NCBI GenBank assembly: GCA_013289015.1
Contig: JABDAV010000010.1
Location: 1 to 52,768, forward strand
Length of the DNA stretch: 52,768 nucleotides
Direction: 5' to 3'
Source of the DNA: Bacteroidota bacterium
GTDB taxonomy: Bacteria > Bacteroidota > Bacteroidia > Chitinophagales > Chitinophagaceae
Below the pieces are notes generated by a model, which did not search any database, was not told where the DNA came from, and saw only the letters and a program-made list of their open reading frames with translations. Every line of letters begins with the position of its first letter. Positions within the stretch are counted from its first letter, which is position 1. This document shows, in pieces, positions 16,546 to 25,114 of this stretch. The translations under genes and the position numbers were made by a program.

Positions 16546-17397
16546 CTAAATTTTCCTGCTGATAATAACACCGGGCATATAAATATTAAAGTCCTTGCCG
16601 CCTTCCGGATCTTTGTTTTGTTCAAAAGTAAAATGTATTTCAAGATCCCATTTTTTGGCAACAGGAGTTGTAAACAACACATTAAACGTTGCTGTATTCA
16701 TGCGTGATTCCGGAATATCAGTTACATTTTCTGGCTTAAAGATGTTATAACGGTTGCCCGTACTGTAATTGACTGATAAAAACTGGTCATCTTTAAAGTA
16801 ATACCGGTAATTAAAATTGCTGACAAAATTGAACTGCTCTTTTTGCTCTACCGCATACAGTGTATAACCAAAAAAATGTTTGTTGATTTGCTTACTTACT
16901 CCAACCGGAAACACAAGACTTCGGGCATCATTCTTTGGCACATATACTCTTGCGCCGAGTGATAATTCCCATCCTTTGCCGGGAACAAAAAAATTAGAGA
17001 AGCCACCGATAAATGACGGATGAAATTTACCATCGGAGCCGGCGAGTAAAATATTGATATAATCTTTTTTTGAAAAATTGTGATAGTAATCTGAGAATAA
17101 CTGAGCACCATACGAATGCTCGCTTATCGCACTATTAAATTTTAAGATAAGATGATCTCTTTTGGCTTTAATGGAAAATCCTGCGCCGATCTGCGTGATA
17201 TTTACTCCTTGCGGTGAGTACCTGAATTGATCTATTGCTAAAAGGATCTTTTTTTCAGGTGGTGTTTTAGGGGTGGTATCAGAAAAACTTTTTATTGAAG
17301 TTGTATCACTGTTGGTTGATATTGCCGGGGATTGCGCTGTTGCCATTGTTAGCAATAACTGGTATAAAAAAAGTAAACAGAAATGTTTCATGTTCAT
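16546..17397 (-). CDS. Outer-membrane beta-barrel protein of a two-component operon
   Basis: 283 residues: a signal peptide (MKHFCLLFLYQLLLTMATAQ), a Ser/Thr/Pro-rich linker (22-48), then alternating amphipathic strands ending in a barrel-type C terminus (MPGVIISRKI). It has the look of a YaiO-like or other small outer-membrane barrel, but I cannot assign a family with certainty. It is the last gene of a three-gene run: hybrid kinase, LytTR regulator, barrel. It starts 11 bases after the LytTR gene, so it is likely co-expressed and perhaps a sensor accessory or regulated output. Confidence 0.75.
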   Translation of the reverse strand: MNMKHFCLLFLYQLLLTMATAQSPAISTNSDTTSIKSFSDTTPKTPPEKKILLAIDQFRYSPQGVNITQIGAGFSIKAKRDHLILKFNSAISEHSYGAQLFSDYYHNFSKKDYINILLAGSDGKFHPSFIGGFSNFFVPGKGWELSLGARVYVPKNDARSLVFPVGVSKQINKHFFGYTLYAVEQKEQFNFVSNFNYRYYFKDDQFLSVNYSTGNRYNIFKPENVTDIPESRMNTATFNVLFTTPVAKKWDLEIHFTFEQNKDPEGGKDFNIYMPGVIISRKI

Positions 17398-17408
17398 AGA
17401 TTGTCTTA

Positions 17409-18092
17409 TCAGATAATATTCAGCTTTTCCATTACCGATTTCCGGTGCGCTTTACTTATGGGTATTACATTTTTTCCCATAAGTATAGTGTTATCTTCTA
17501 TATCAGTTATTTTTTTTGTATTCACGATATAAGAGCGGTGAACTTTTAAAAATATATCCGGATTTAATTTTTCTTCAATGCTTTTTAAAGTAGCGAGTGA
17601 TAAAAATGTTTTTTGATCTGTTACAAATTTTACATAATCGCCAACTGCTTCAACAAAACGTATATCGTTGTTATGAAGGCAAATAAGTTTCCCGTCAGTT
17701 TTAATGAATATATCATTCGATAGGTTTGTTTTTTGCTTGCTTATAAGCGGCTTGATCTTCTCTATAGATTCTTTAAACCGCGGGATTGTGATTGGTTTTT
17801 TTAGATAATCTGTTACACTGTATTGAAAGGCAGTAAATGCATATTCTGTTTTTGAAGTAGTAAGAATAACGTGAGGCCGGTAAGGTAATTGATCCAGCAG
17901 GTCAAAACCGGTGGCTTCGGGCATTTCAATATCAAGAAAAATAAGATCAACCATTTCTTCTGAAAGATAATTTAAAGCATCGGTGGCATTAAAAAAAACG
18001 CCATGCAGCACAAGTGAATTTTCCTGCTCAACCAATCGCTGCAAATGTTGAGCTGCTATTTTTTCATCCTCAACAATAATACAATCAATCAT
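17409..18092 (-). CDS. LytTR-family response regulator
   Basis: 227 residues. The receiver domain begins MIDCIIVEDEKIAAQHLQRL, with the phosphoacceptor in LIFLDIEMPEATGFDLL and the conserved lysine in YLKKPITI. The LytTR DNA-binding domain (about 130-227) includes RFVEAVGDYVKFVT, KVHRSYIVN and VIPISKAHRKSV. It overlaps the hybrid-kinase gene by 8 bases, so the two form a cognate pair. In Bacteroidota, LytTR regulators bind tandem repeats upstream of a few targets; the downstream barrel gene is an obvious candidate. Confidence 0.95.
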   Translation of the reverse strand: MIDCIIVEDEKIAAQHLQRLVEQENSLVLHGVFFNATDALNYLSEEMVDLIFLDIEMPEATGFDLLDQLPYRPHVILTTSKTEYAFTAFQYSVTDYLKKPITIPRFKESIEKIKPLISKQKTNLSNDIFIKTDGKLICLHNNDIRFVEAVGDYVKFVTDQKTFLSLATLKSIEEKLNPDIFLKVHRSYIVNTKKITDIEDNTILMGKNVIPISKAHRKSVMEKLNII

Positions 18093-19824
18093 TTTTGTTT
18101 GGCATTTTACTAATGAACTGATATTGTTTTTTTATCCGTGGTTCTGTTTTTTTGATCTCTGATTTTATATGTTCTATTTTTTCTTTCAGCAGGTTATGCG
18201 CTTCACCAAATGCACATGCCTGTTCCAGTTCAAAACAATTTTCAGACAAGGAAGATAAGCCAAGCATTTCCAATACTGATTTTAATGCATGTGAGCGTAT
18301 GCCGAGTTCTCTTGTACCTTTTTCCTGCAATAGTTCTTCCCAGTTATTTATTTCCGGGATAGATTCTTCAATAAAAATCTTAAATATTTCTGCAGCTGCT
18401 ACATAATCGTTTCCAAAATATTCGCCAAGCATATTATCATTTGAGAAAGGATCATCTTCTTTTTGTTTTTTCATGGCAAACTCTGTCAACAGTTCTTTTA
18501 ATTGCTCAGGTTTAAAAGGCTTTGATAAAAAATAATTCATACCAACCTTTTTGCCTTTTATTTTATACTCAGTTAATACCGAAGCCGAAACGCCAATAAC
18601 AGGAACAGAACATTTTTTTGCATCTTCCATTTTTCGTATTGCTTCCGTAGTTTCAAAGCCGTCTAATTCAGGCATATTTATATCCAGCAGTACAAGGTCA
18701 AAGTCATGCGTATTGATCTTTTCAATTGCTTCGTTGCCATTATTTACGAATGTGTGATGGATACCCCATTTGTTGAGAAGAATAGAAAAATATTTCCTGT
18801 TTATATTATTGTCTTCCGCGATCAATACATTAAGTGTTGACAGCAGTGTATCATCTTCAGCAGGAACAATTTTTCTTTCGTCATTTTTTCCCCTGTATCG
18901 TTTAAGTGGCAACACAGCGGTAATTTTCACTCCGTTGTTTACATTGCTTTCCACTGTTGCACTACCCTCCATTGGATCAGGCCTGTTATCACTATCAATC
19001 TTTACATCACCTTTTAAAAGCTTTATAAGTGTGCTTGTAATCGGCAAGCCCAGGCCAAGTCCTTCTTTGTTTAATTTTCTTCTATTTTCTATGTAGTCCT
19101 CCAATCTTTCATGAGAAAGATGTGGATCATCACTGCTTAATCCCCTGCCGGTATCTTCAATTGTAAATGTTGTCAATATTTTATCCTGTAAAGACTTCAA
19201 TACTGCTACACTTAATTTTATCATTCCACTCTCAGTGAATCTTTCTGCATTACTCAACAGGTTAAATAAAACATGCAATAGTTTTTGTTCATCACCTTCA
19301 ACCAGGTCAGGAATATTTTCATCAACCTCAATTTTAAATTCAACAGGTTTGTTTTTAAGACGGTATGTAAAAGTTGTTTGCAGGTTTTTTATCAATGTTT
19401 TCAGGTTAAAAGGATGCGCCTCCAGTTTAACGTTGCGCGAATCTATTTTAGCTGTATCCAGAATATTTGAGATCATTGCTCCTAAAACAAAAGCAGAATT
19501 TTCAATGATCTCTATACTTTCTTTCCTGTCATTTTCATCAGTTATATCTTTTAAAGAATTGGATAATCCCACAATGGCATGCAAAGGCGTTCTTATTTCA
19601 TGGCTTATATTGGCAAGCAGGTTTTGCTGGTTTTGTTTGGCTTGATTTGCGTTTTTTTTAAGTGCCTGTAATTCTTTTTTAAGAGTTTTATTCTGTTCGG
19701 TAAGATGTTGAATGAGCATCTTGTTTTCCTGCAGTTCCGTATATGCATGTGCGAGATCTTCCAATGATAGCGGCGATGATTTGCCAGTGATTATATCCTG
19801 CTGGTGTGTCTGGTTATTTTTCAA
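18085..19824 (-). CDS. Hybrid sensor histidine kinase with receiver and Hpt domains
   Basis: 579 residues with no membrane segment. In order: a coiled coil (about 25-68), HisKA with ANISHEIRTPLHAIVG (H75), HATPase (LHVLFNLLSNAERF, EDTGRGL, EGLGLGLPI), a receiver domain (NVLIAEDNNINRKY, acceptor in VLLDINMPELDGF, SKPF), and an Hpt domain with the histidine in SHALKSVLEML. This is the phosphorelay layout of ArcB/BarA-type kinases, but without a periplasmic sensor, so the input must come from a partner. It is translationally coupled to the LytTR regulator. Confidence 0.95.
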   Translation of the reverse strand: MKNNQTHQQDIITGKSSPLSLEDLAHAYTELQENKMLIQHLTEQNKTLKKELQALKKNANQAKQNQQNLLANISHEIRTPLHAIVGLSNSLKDITDENDRKESIEIIENSAFVLGAMISNILDTAKIDSRNVKLEAHPFNLKTLIKNLQTTFTYRLKNKPVEFKIEVDENIPDLVEGDEQKLLHVLFNLLSNAERFTESGMIKLSVAVLKSLQDKILTTFTIEDTGRGLSSDDPHLSHERLEDYIENRRKLNKEGLGLGLPITSTLIKLLKGDVKIDSDNRPDPMEGSATVESNVNNGVKITAVLPLKRYRGKNDERKIVPAEDDTLLSTLNVLIAEDNNINRKYFSILLNKWGIHHTFVNNGNEAIEKINTHDFDLVLLDINMPELDGFETTEAIRKMEDAKKCSVPVIGVSASVLTEYKIKGKKVGMNYFLSKPFKPEQLKELLTEFAMKKQKEDDPFSNDNMLGEYFGNDYVAAAEIFKIFIEESIPEINNWEELLQEKGTRELGIRSHALKSVLEMLGLSSLSENCFELEQACAFGEAHNLLKEKIEHIKSEIKKTEPRIKKQYQFISKMPNKND

Positions 19825-20207
19825 TATTAATTATTGTGCATGATAAACGGTGCTTGTGTAAAATTAACCGAAAAACCTGCAGAAAAATTAAAGCAATCCT
19901 GTCTTGCGGGGTTCTGCGCAGAGTCGGGAATTACACCAAACAATCAAAATATAGTACGCGTCATCACTAACAAATAGTTTTAAATGGACCTGGTTTATTT
20001 CTGAACTAACCTGTAAATAACTTCTTTGCATGCGTCTTATGCAATGGCACTTGCGGTATTATGGATGTGATTTTGTAAGATCAATGTCTGTTAGCTTTAT
20101 AAATTTTGCTACATATAAATAATAACGGGCTGAGGATAAAGTACCATTACTGTAGCGTAGTATTATTTTTTTATTTGTATAATTTTGAAGCTTACCGCCA
20201 ACAACTA
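19825..20207. other. Gene-free stretch upstream of the hybrid kinase
   Basis: About 380 bases without a credible gene on either strand. It should hold the promoter of the kinase/LytTR/barrel operon. I see no clear hairpin or repeat. Confidence 0.5.
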
Positions 20208-20438
20208 TTACATATCTTTTACCGGCAACCGAACAGTAAATTCAGTGTCCTCACCCTCTTTTGTCTCCACTTTTATTTCACCGCTATGCGCTTTGATAAT
20301 ATCATAAGCCAAACTTAAGCCCAAACCCGTACTGTTGACTCTGTCTAAAACTGCGAAATTGTTCGCCTCTTCTGGCGGTGTAACTAAACTAAAATGTATA
20401 TCCCGGGCTGTGGAAGAATTACTTATGAGAAGAATCAC
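20208..20438 (-). pseudogene. C-terminal remnant of a sensor histidine kinase
   Basis: The last 43 residues of this frame are the end of a HATPase domain: NSTGLGLSLAYDIIKAHSGEIKVETKEG followed by EFTVRLPV, the G2 box and terminal strands of a Bacteroidota two-component kinase. The N box, G1 box, HisKA and sensor regions are absent, and the 30 residues before the G2 box do not fit the family. The remnant therefore starts near 20335. It points to deletion of a former kinase gene from this site. Confidence 0.75.
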
Positions 20439-21202
20439 AAGTACCAGGTAAAAACATATAAGTACATTGTTAAGATTTGGCAGCGATAAAATAGTGAAAA
20501 AATCTTAATATAATAAAGGTTTGGATCTATTTTTTTTTATTGATCTCTCACAACAGGTTATAATTGAATCCCATCCGTATTTTTATAGCCTTCATCAATT
20601 CAGCAAAAGGCTTGCGTAACAACTTATCACCTCAGCTTAACCATATTATTGACAAAAACAGGTAAAAACGAAACAATAATAGGCTAAAACAGATTAAAAG
20701 AGGATTTGCCTCTCTTTTGTCACTCAATTTTGTCTCTTTTTGATCCCTTGCTATCCGTAGTTTGTAACTATGGATTTCTTATTGGATATTTTTTCATTGT
20801 TAACGCGGTAAACAGAAAGTAGAACCTGCTCATTTACCCGATCTATTAGATTGAAGAAATATCGAAGTTATTTCGATTAAATTTTGCCGAAATAAGCCCT
20901 TAAACCACAGAATGGCGCCGGTGATCTTACCATGACATCACTTCCTGCGGATATACGCAGAGCGATGCACATTATACAAATAGCGTGGGTTGATTTCATT
21001 TATGTGAACCCGTTAAACCAATATCTCTTAACTTCATAAAACCTCTTACAGGATAAATTGCTTGTTCACCAGTTACATAAAGCAATGCGGGGAAGGGGAA
21101 AATCTATATAAAATTTATGTTAACCAACTTTTTGAGACAGACCCGTTAGCCGAAAAGGGTATAAAGAGTAGGCGCAAAAAAATAATTATTAGAAAAACAT
21201 AA
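20439..21202. other. Long gene-free stretch with decayed sequence and a dispersed repeat
   Basis: About 760 bases. Near 20560-20650 a minus-strand fragment reads DKLLRKPFAELMKAIK and stops, suggesting a coding remnant I cannot name. At 20839-20905 lies a repeat shared with 49658-49722. The last part should contain the promoter for the metal-uptake operon. No intact gene is seen. Confidence 0.5.
20839..20905. repeat. Dispersed repeat of about 66 bp, copy A
   Basis: This aligns to 49658-49722 over about 66 bases with roughly 80% identity by eye, including GAAGAAATATCGA and TTATTTCGATTA. Both copies lie in gene-free, decayed stretches. Confidence 0.65.
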
Positions 21203-21547
21203 ATGATACGCTTGTTTGGCCTAAAGCGCCACCTGACAACAAAATTTATATCCGTTTTTTGCCTGGTGATATTTTTGCTTGGCTCTGGAGCAGGCCAGGT
21301 AATTCATTGCGTTTTTCACAAACATAGTTTTGAGTGTGCTCAGCAAACGGCAACCGCTACTGTAAATTTACCACACAGTTATTGCAGCGCTTTACAATTA
21401 ATGCTGCCTGAATTTTCAGGATCAGGCGTTATTAGTGTTCCGGCTGAAATACATAACCAACCCTCTCCTTTTTCGCATATTGAAATTACAATGCCCCGCT
21501 TCTGTTCATTTAAAACTTCGGACAGGGCTCCTCCTGTTTTAGCATGA
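21203..21547 (+). CDS. Small membrane-anchored His/Cys protein of the metal-uptake locus
   Basis: 114 residues: a basic N terminus, one membrane segment or signal (FISVFCLVIFLLGSGAGQVI), then a short stretch with clustered metal-ligand residues (HCVFHKHSFEC), two more cysteines, and an RAPPVLA tail. I do not recognise a Pfam family. It lies 81 bases upstream of the porin-like gene in the same direction and ahead of a ZnuA-like binding protein, so a part in zinc or manganese sensing or capture at the envelope is plausible but unproven. Confidence 0.6.
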   Translation: MIRLFGLKRHLTTKFISVFCLVIFLLGSGAGQVIHCVFHKHSFECAQQTATATVNLPHSYCSALQLMLPEFSGSGVISVPAEIHNQPSPFSHIEITMPRFCSFKTSDRAPPVLA

Positions 21548-21628
21548 TTGTTTTCAAATCAATGAAAAGTAAAAATACTTTTCATAACATTTAGTTCTTC
21601 ACACTGTCCATCATGCTAATTCAATTTC

Positions 21629-22798
21629 ATGAATTTAAAATTTAAGTCAATATACATCTGCTTTATTTGCCTGCCTTTTATTTTGCTTTTAACTGTTGAA
21701 TCAAAAGCGCAATCAAAAACAGATAGCTCTGCTGCCGCTGACTCTGCTTTACTTAAACAAGTGGAAGCACAGATGGCGTCTGCGCCTGCCGAACAACCTT
21801 CCGGCACACAAACACGTTCCAGTCTCTCCTTCAATCCTGATATTGGTGTTATCGGGGATTTCCAGGGTTCTTATATAAGCAAGGGAGAAAAGAATTTTGA
21901 TATGTACCTCAACGAAACAGAAGTTTCTTTACAGGCAACAGTAGATCCTTATGCACGTGCAGATTTCTTTATATCTTTTGGAAGGGATGCTATAACCGGT
22001 AAATATGGTGTAGAGGTTGAAGAAGGATATTTAACCACACTCTCTTTGCCTTTTAAATTGCAATTAAAAGCAGGAAAGTTTAGGGAAGCAGTTGGCAGGA
22101 TAAATCCTACACATCCACATGCACTTCCTTTTATAGATCTGCCAAATGCGTATGTAAATTTATTTGGTGAAAATGGTTTGAATGACGAAGGTGTTTCGTT
22201 AAGCTGGCTGCTTCCCACCAAAGCATTTTACCAGGAGTTTATTGTTCAAACCACTTCGGGCTTTTCTGAATCTCCTGCATTTGCACGGAGCCAGGGAAAT
22301 CATCTTGTTTATTTAGGGCATTTAAAAAACTTTTTCACGCTTAGCGACAATGCAACACTTGAATTAGGTTTAACAGGTATTTCAGGGCCGAATGATTCTG
22401 CGCGAACAACAAATATTGCAACCGGTGATCTTACTTATAAATATAAACCTGTTCAAATGAATACCTATCATTCGCTCACCTGGCAAAGTGAATTTTATTA
22501 CAGCCATAATAATGAAACAGAAAATGTTGCGGTAAATGCAATCGGCCTTTATTCATTTGTTCAATACCAGCTAGCCAAAAGAACCTTTCTTACCGGAAGA
22601 TATGATTACGGCGAAAAGCCTTATAACAGTTCAATAAAAGAACAGGCATACTCACTTACCTTCGGCTGGTATGCAACAGAATTTTCCAAGATTGAAGTAG
22701 AAGGCAAAACAACAGAGGATAATACAGAATCAAGATTTTACCAGGCATGGTTTAGATGGATATTTGTAATAGGTGCACACGGAGCACATCAATATTAA
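21629..22798 (+). CDS. Porin-like outer-membrane barrel of the metal-uptake locus
   Basis: 389 residues with a signal peptide (IYICFICLPFILLLTVESKAQ), a short Ala/Ser-rich linker, then a long beta-strand-rich region (FQGSYISKGEKNFDMYLNETEVSLQATV, AGKFREAVGRINPTHPHALPFID, GLYSFVQYQLAKRTFLTGRYDYGEKP) ending in an aromatic strand and HGAHQY. The layout suits a 16-strand-type barrel similar to phosphate/zinc-linked porins of Bacteroidota. It is followed after 16 bases by the ZnuA-like gene, so it probably admits metal ions to the periplasm. The His-containing C-terminal tail is notable. Confidence 0.8.
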   Translation: MNLKFKSIYICFICLPFILLLTVESKAQSKTDSSAAADSALLKQVEAQMASAPAEQPSGTQTRSSLSFNPDIGVIGDFQGSYISKGEKNFDMYLNETEVSLQATVDPYARADFFISFGRDAITGKYGVEVEEGYLTTLSLPFKLQLKAGKFREAVGRINPTHPHALPFIDLPNAYVNLFGENGLNDEGVSLSWLLPTKAFYQEFIVQTTSGFSESPAFARSQGNHLVYLGHLKNFFTLSDNATLELGLTGISGPNDSARTTNIATGDLTYKYKPVQMNTYHSLTWQSEFYYSHNNETENVAVNAIGLYSFVQYQLAKRTFLTGRYDYGEKPYNSSIKEQAYSLTFGWYATEFSKIEVEGKTTEDNTESRFYQAWFRWIFVIGAHGAHQY

Positions 22799-22814
22799 TT
22801 TTAAAATTTAAAAA

Positions 22815-23720
22815 ATGTATATGAAGAAGATTTCATTAATAACATTATTTGCATTTATTTTCTTTTATGTAAATGCGGGCACAATTAAAGTAGTTACTAC
22901 ATTAACAGATTTGAAAAGCATTACAGAATTGATTGGCGGCGATAAAGTATCTGTAACATCTATTGCAACCGGTTATCAAAACCCGCATTTTGTGGATCCC
23001 AAACCGAGTTATATCATCAGTTTATCCAATGCAGACATGTATGTAACTATCGGTCTCGACCTGGAAGCAGGATGGTCACCACAATTATTATCAAGTTCAA
23101 GAAACACAAAGATTCAAAAAGGTGATGCAGGTTATGTTGATGCTTCCGAAGGCATAGGTTTATTGCAGGTACCCACTGCGGCAAACAGGGCAGAAGGTGA
23201 TATTCATATTTTTGGCAACCCGCATTACTGGCTCGATCCTTTAAACGGAAAAATAATTGCAAGAAATATTGCCAATGGCCTGGAAAGAGTTGATCCGGCC
23301 AACAAAACAACTTATGAAACCAATCTCCTGGCTTTTTATAAAAATATTGATACAAAGATGATAGAATGGCAGGCGAAAATGGCGCCGTTCAAAGGCACTA
23401 AAATTATTGCCTATCATAACGAATGGGTTTATTTTGAGAAACGTTTTGGATTAGAAGTTGTTGATTTTATGGAACCGAAACCGGGCATTCCGCCAACGCC
23501 ATCACAACTGGTGAAAGTTATTAATGAAGTAAAAGCAAATAATATTAAAGTGATAATTTCATCACCTTATTTTTCAACATCATCATCCGATGTGGTGGCA
23601 AAACAAACCGGGGTAAAAGTATTAACGATGGCTACTTCTACCGGTGCTTTTCCATCAGTAAAAAATTATTTTGACGTATTTGATTACGATATAAACCAGT
23701 TGATAGGAGCGTTGAAATAA
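22815..23720 (+). CDS. Zinc/manganese ABC transporter substrate-binding protein (ZnuA-like)
   Basis: 301 residues, signal peptide MKKISLITLFAFIFFYVNAG. A cluster A-I fold is shown by IKVVTTLTDLKSITELIGGDKV. Metal-ligand histidines appear in order in NPHFVDPKPS, GNPHYWLDP and AYHNEWVYF. The final acidic ligand region is changed (VIISSPYFSTSS rather than the usual E/D-containing form), though D in SSSDVV may serve. It lacks the His-rich loop of E. coli ZnuA. It delivers Zn or Mn to the inner-membrane permease encoded next. Confidence 0.93.
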   Translation: MYMKKISLITLFAFIFFYVNAGTIKVVTTLTDLKSITELIGGDKVSVTSIATGYQNPHFVDPKPSYIISLSNADMYVTIGLDLEAGWSPQLLSSSRNTKIQKGDAGYVDASEGIGLLQVPTAANRAEGDIHIFGNPHYWLDPLNGKIIARNIANGLERVDPANKTTYETNLLAFYKNIDTKMIEWQAKMAPFKGTKIIAYHNEWVYFEKRFGLEVVDFMEPKPGIPPTPSQLVKVINEVKANNIKVIISSPYFSTSSSDVVAKQTGVKVLTMATSTGAFPSVKNYFDVFDYDINQLIGALK

Positions 23721-23733
23721 CCTCACCCCCCAA

Positions 23734-23759
23734 CCCCCTCTCCACAAGTGGAGAGGGGG
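23734..23759. repeat. G/C-rich intergenic hairpin repeat
   Basis: Arms CCCCCTCTCCAC (23734-23745) and GTGGAGAGGGGG (23748-23759), 12 perfect base pairs with an AA loop. This composition is very unlike the AT-rich surroundings. It lies between the binding-protein and permease genes, exactly where a ZnuC-type ATPase gene would be expected. Confidence 0.85.
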
Positions 23760-23845
23760 AAATAAAAACAATCCTGATACAGGTTTCAGCTATAATTTAG
23801 ATTTTACAAACAACAAAATTATTTTATAAAGAAAAAACAAGAATT

Positions 23846-24667
23846 ATGTTTGATATGTTCCAGTTGCCCTTTATGGTGCAGGCTTTTGCAGCAGCAGTAA
23901 TTACAGGAGTTTTATTATCTTATCTCGGGGTGCACGTAGTGGGCAGGGGAATTGTTTTTGTTGACCTTGCACTTGGACAGATTTCTTCAATGGGCGTTGC
24001 ATTTGCAGCCTTTATTGGAATCGGGCTTACATCAATTCCACTCATTTTTACTTTGGTTGGCGCCTTATTAATGTCGTTCATAAATATTCGTGATAAGCGC
24101 CTTAAGCAGGAAGCAATAATCGGTATTCTGTATGCATTTACTTCATCGCTAACGGTACTGATTATTTCAAAAACCCCGCATGGCGATTCTGATATCCAGG
24201 AAGTATTGTTTGGAAATATTTTATCAGTTGGCTGGGAGCAAATAACAACTTTAGGAATTGTATTCGGCGCTATCATTTTAATGCACCTTGTATTTTTTAA
24301 AAAATTTTTCGCATTAACCGAATCATTTGAAAGCGGTGAAAATCATCTTGTGGGGATCTTTAATATCTGGAATTTTTTATTCTATATTTCGATTGGGTTA
24401 GCCATAGTTTTCGCAGTAAAAATAAACGGTGTAATTCCTGTTTTTTCTTATTTGATAATACCTGCTGTATCTGCTATATTAATTTCAAAAAATAAAACTA
24501 CTGTAATTATAATTGCATGTATTATAAGTTTACTTGCCGGTTTTTTTGGATTGAATTTTTCTTTTCACTACGATTTCCCTGCAGGCTCTTCTATAGTAAC
24601 AATATTAGGGATCATGTTTATTCTTGCAGCCACTTATAATATTTTAAAAAGAGCCGTTACAAAATAA
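23846..24667 (+). CDS. Metal ABC transporter permease (ZnuB-like)
   Basis: 273 residues, eight to nine hydrophobic segments, matching the ABC-3 family of Zn/Mn/Fe permeases. Landmarks are PFMVQAFAAAVITGVLLSYLGVHVVGRGIVFVDLALGQISSMGVA near the N terminus and GVIPVFSYLIIPAVSAILISKN in the coupling region. It partners the ZnuA-like protein upstream. The ABC ATPase that must energise it is not in this locus nor elsewhere in the window. Confidence 0.93.
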   Translation: MFDMFQLPFMVQAFAAAVITGVLLSYLGVHVVGRGIVFVDLALGQISSMGVAFAAFIGIGLTSIPLIFTLVGALLMSFINIRDKRLKQEAIIGILYAFTSSLTVLIISKTPHGDSDIQEVLFGNILSVGWEQITTLGIVFGAIILMHLVFFKKFFALTESFESGENHLVGIFNIWNFLFYISIGLAIVFAVKINGVIPVFSYLIIPAVSAILISKNKTTVIIIACIISLLAGFFGLNFSFHYDFPAGSSIVTILGIMFILAATYNILKRAVTK

Positions 24668-25114
24668 TAATCAATACAAAACTCCGTGTTGCCGGGCTGC
24701 ATCGCAGATGCTGGCCTAAGATTGAGGCTCAGGTTTAGTGCGTTGCGTCTTAAGCCTTCTACTGCGGGCAGGGTGGATCCTGTTGCTTATTTTATAATTG
24801 CGTTTTGTTTTTGTTGGTCAGGCGACTGACAACGGCGTAAGTTTGAAAATTCATTAAGTAGCAGCCGGCTATAAAACCAAACAATCCCTTTTGAAAATAC
24901 AAATGCTTAACCTCACACCAAAAATGCTGATCCGTTTTCTTCACATTATCATTTTGCTTTAAAACCCGCAACCGTTTCCATCTTAAAATATTATTGTTTT
25001 TCGCTAATGTTATTTACATAAAATTTACGAACCATTGTTTTTCTTTTTCTGTTTTCTACGATTAAGAATATGTTGCTCGAATAATTTTTTATTATCATTT
25101 TCAAAACATTTACT
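24668..25114. other. Gene-free stretch between permease and S74/T9SS protein
   Basis: About 450 bases without a convincing gene. The first 150 bases are locally GC-richer than the rest, and the last 100 are AT-rich and should hold the promoter of the next gene. No repeat recognised. Confidence 0.45.

Noticed and set aside
23734-23759. Terminator between the ZnuA-like and ZnuB-like genes
   Set aside because: The hairpin is strong but is followed by GAAATAAAAAC rather than a T run, so it fits a repeat element better than a terminator.
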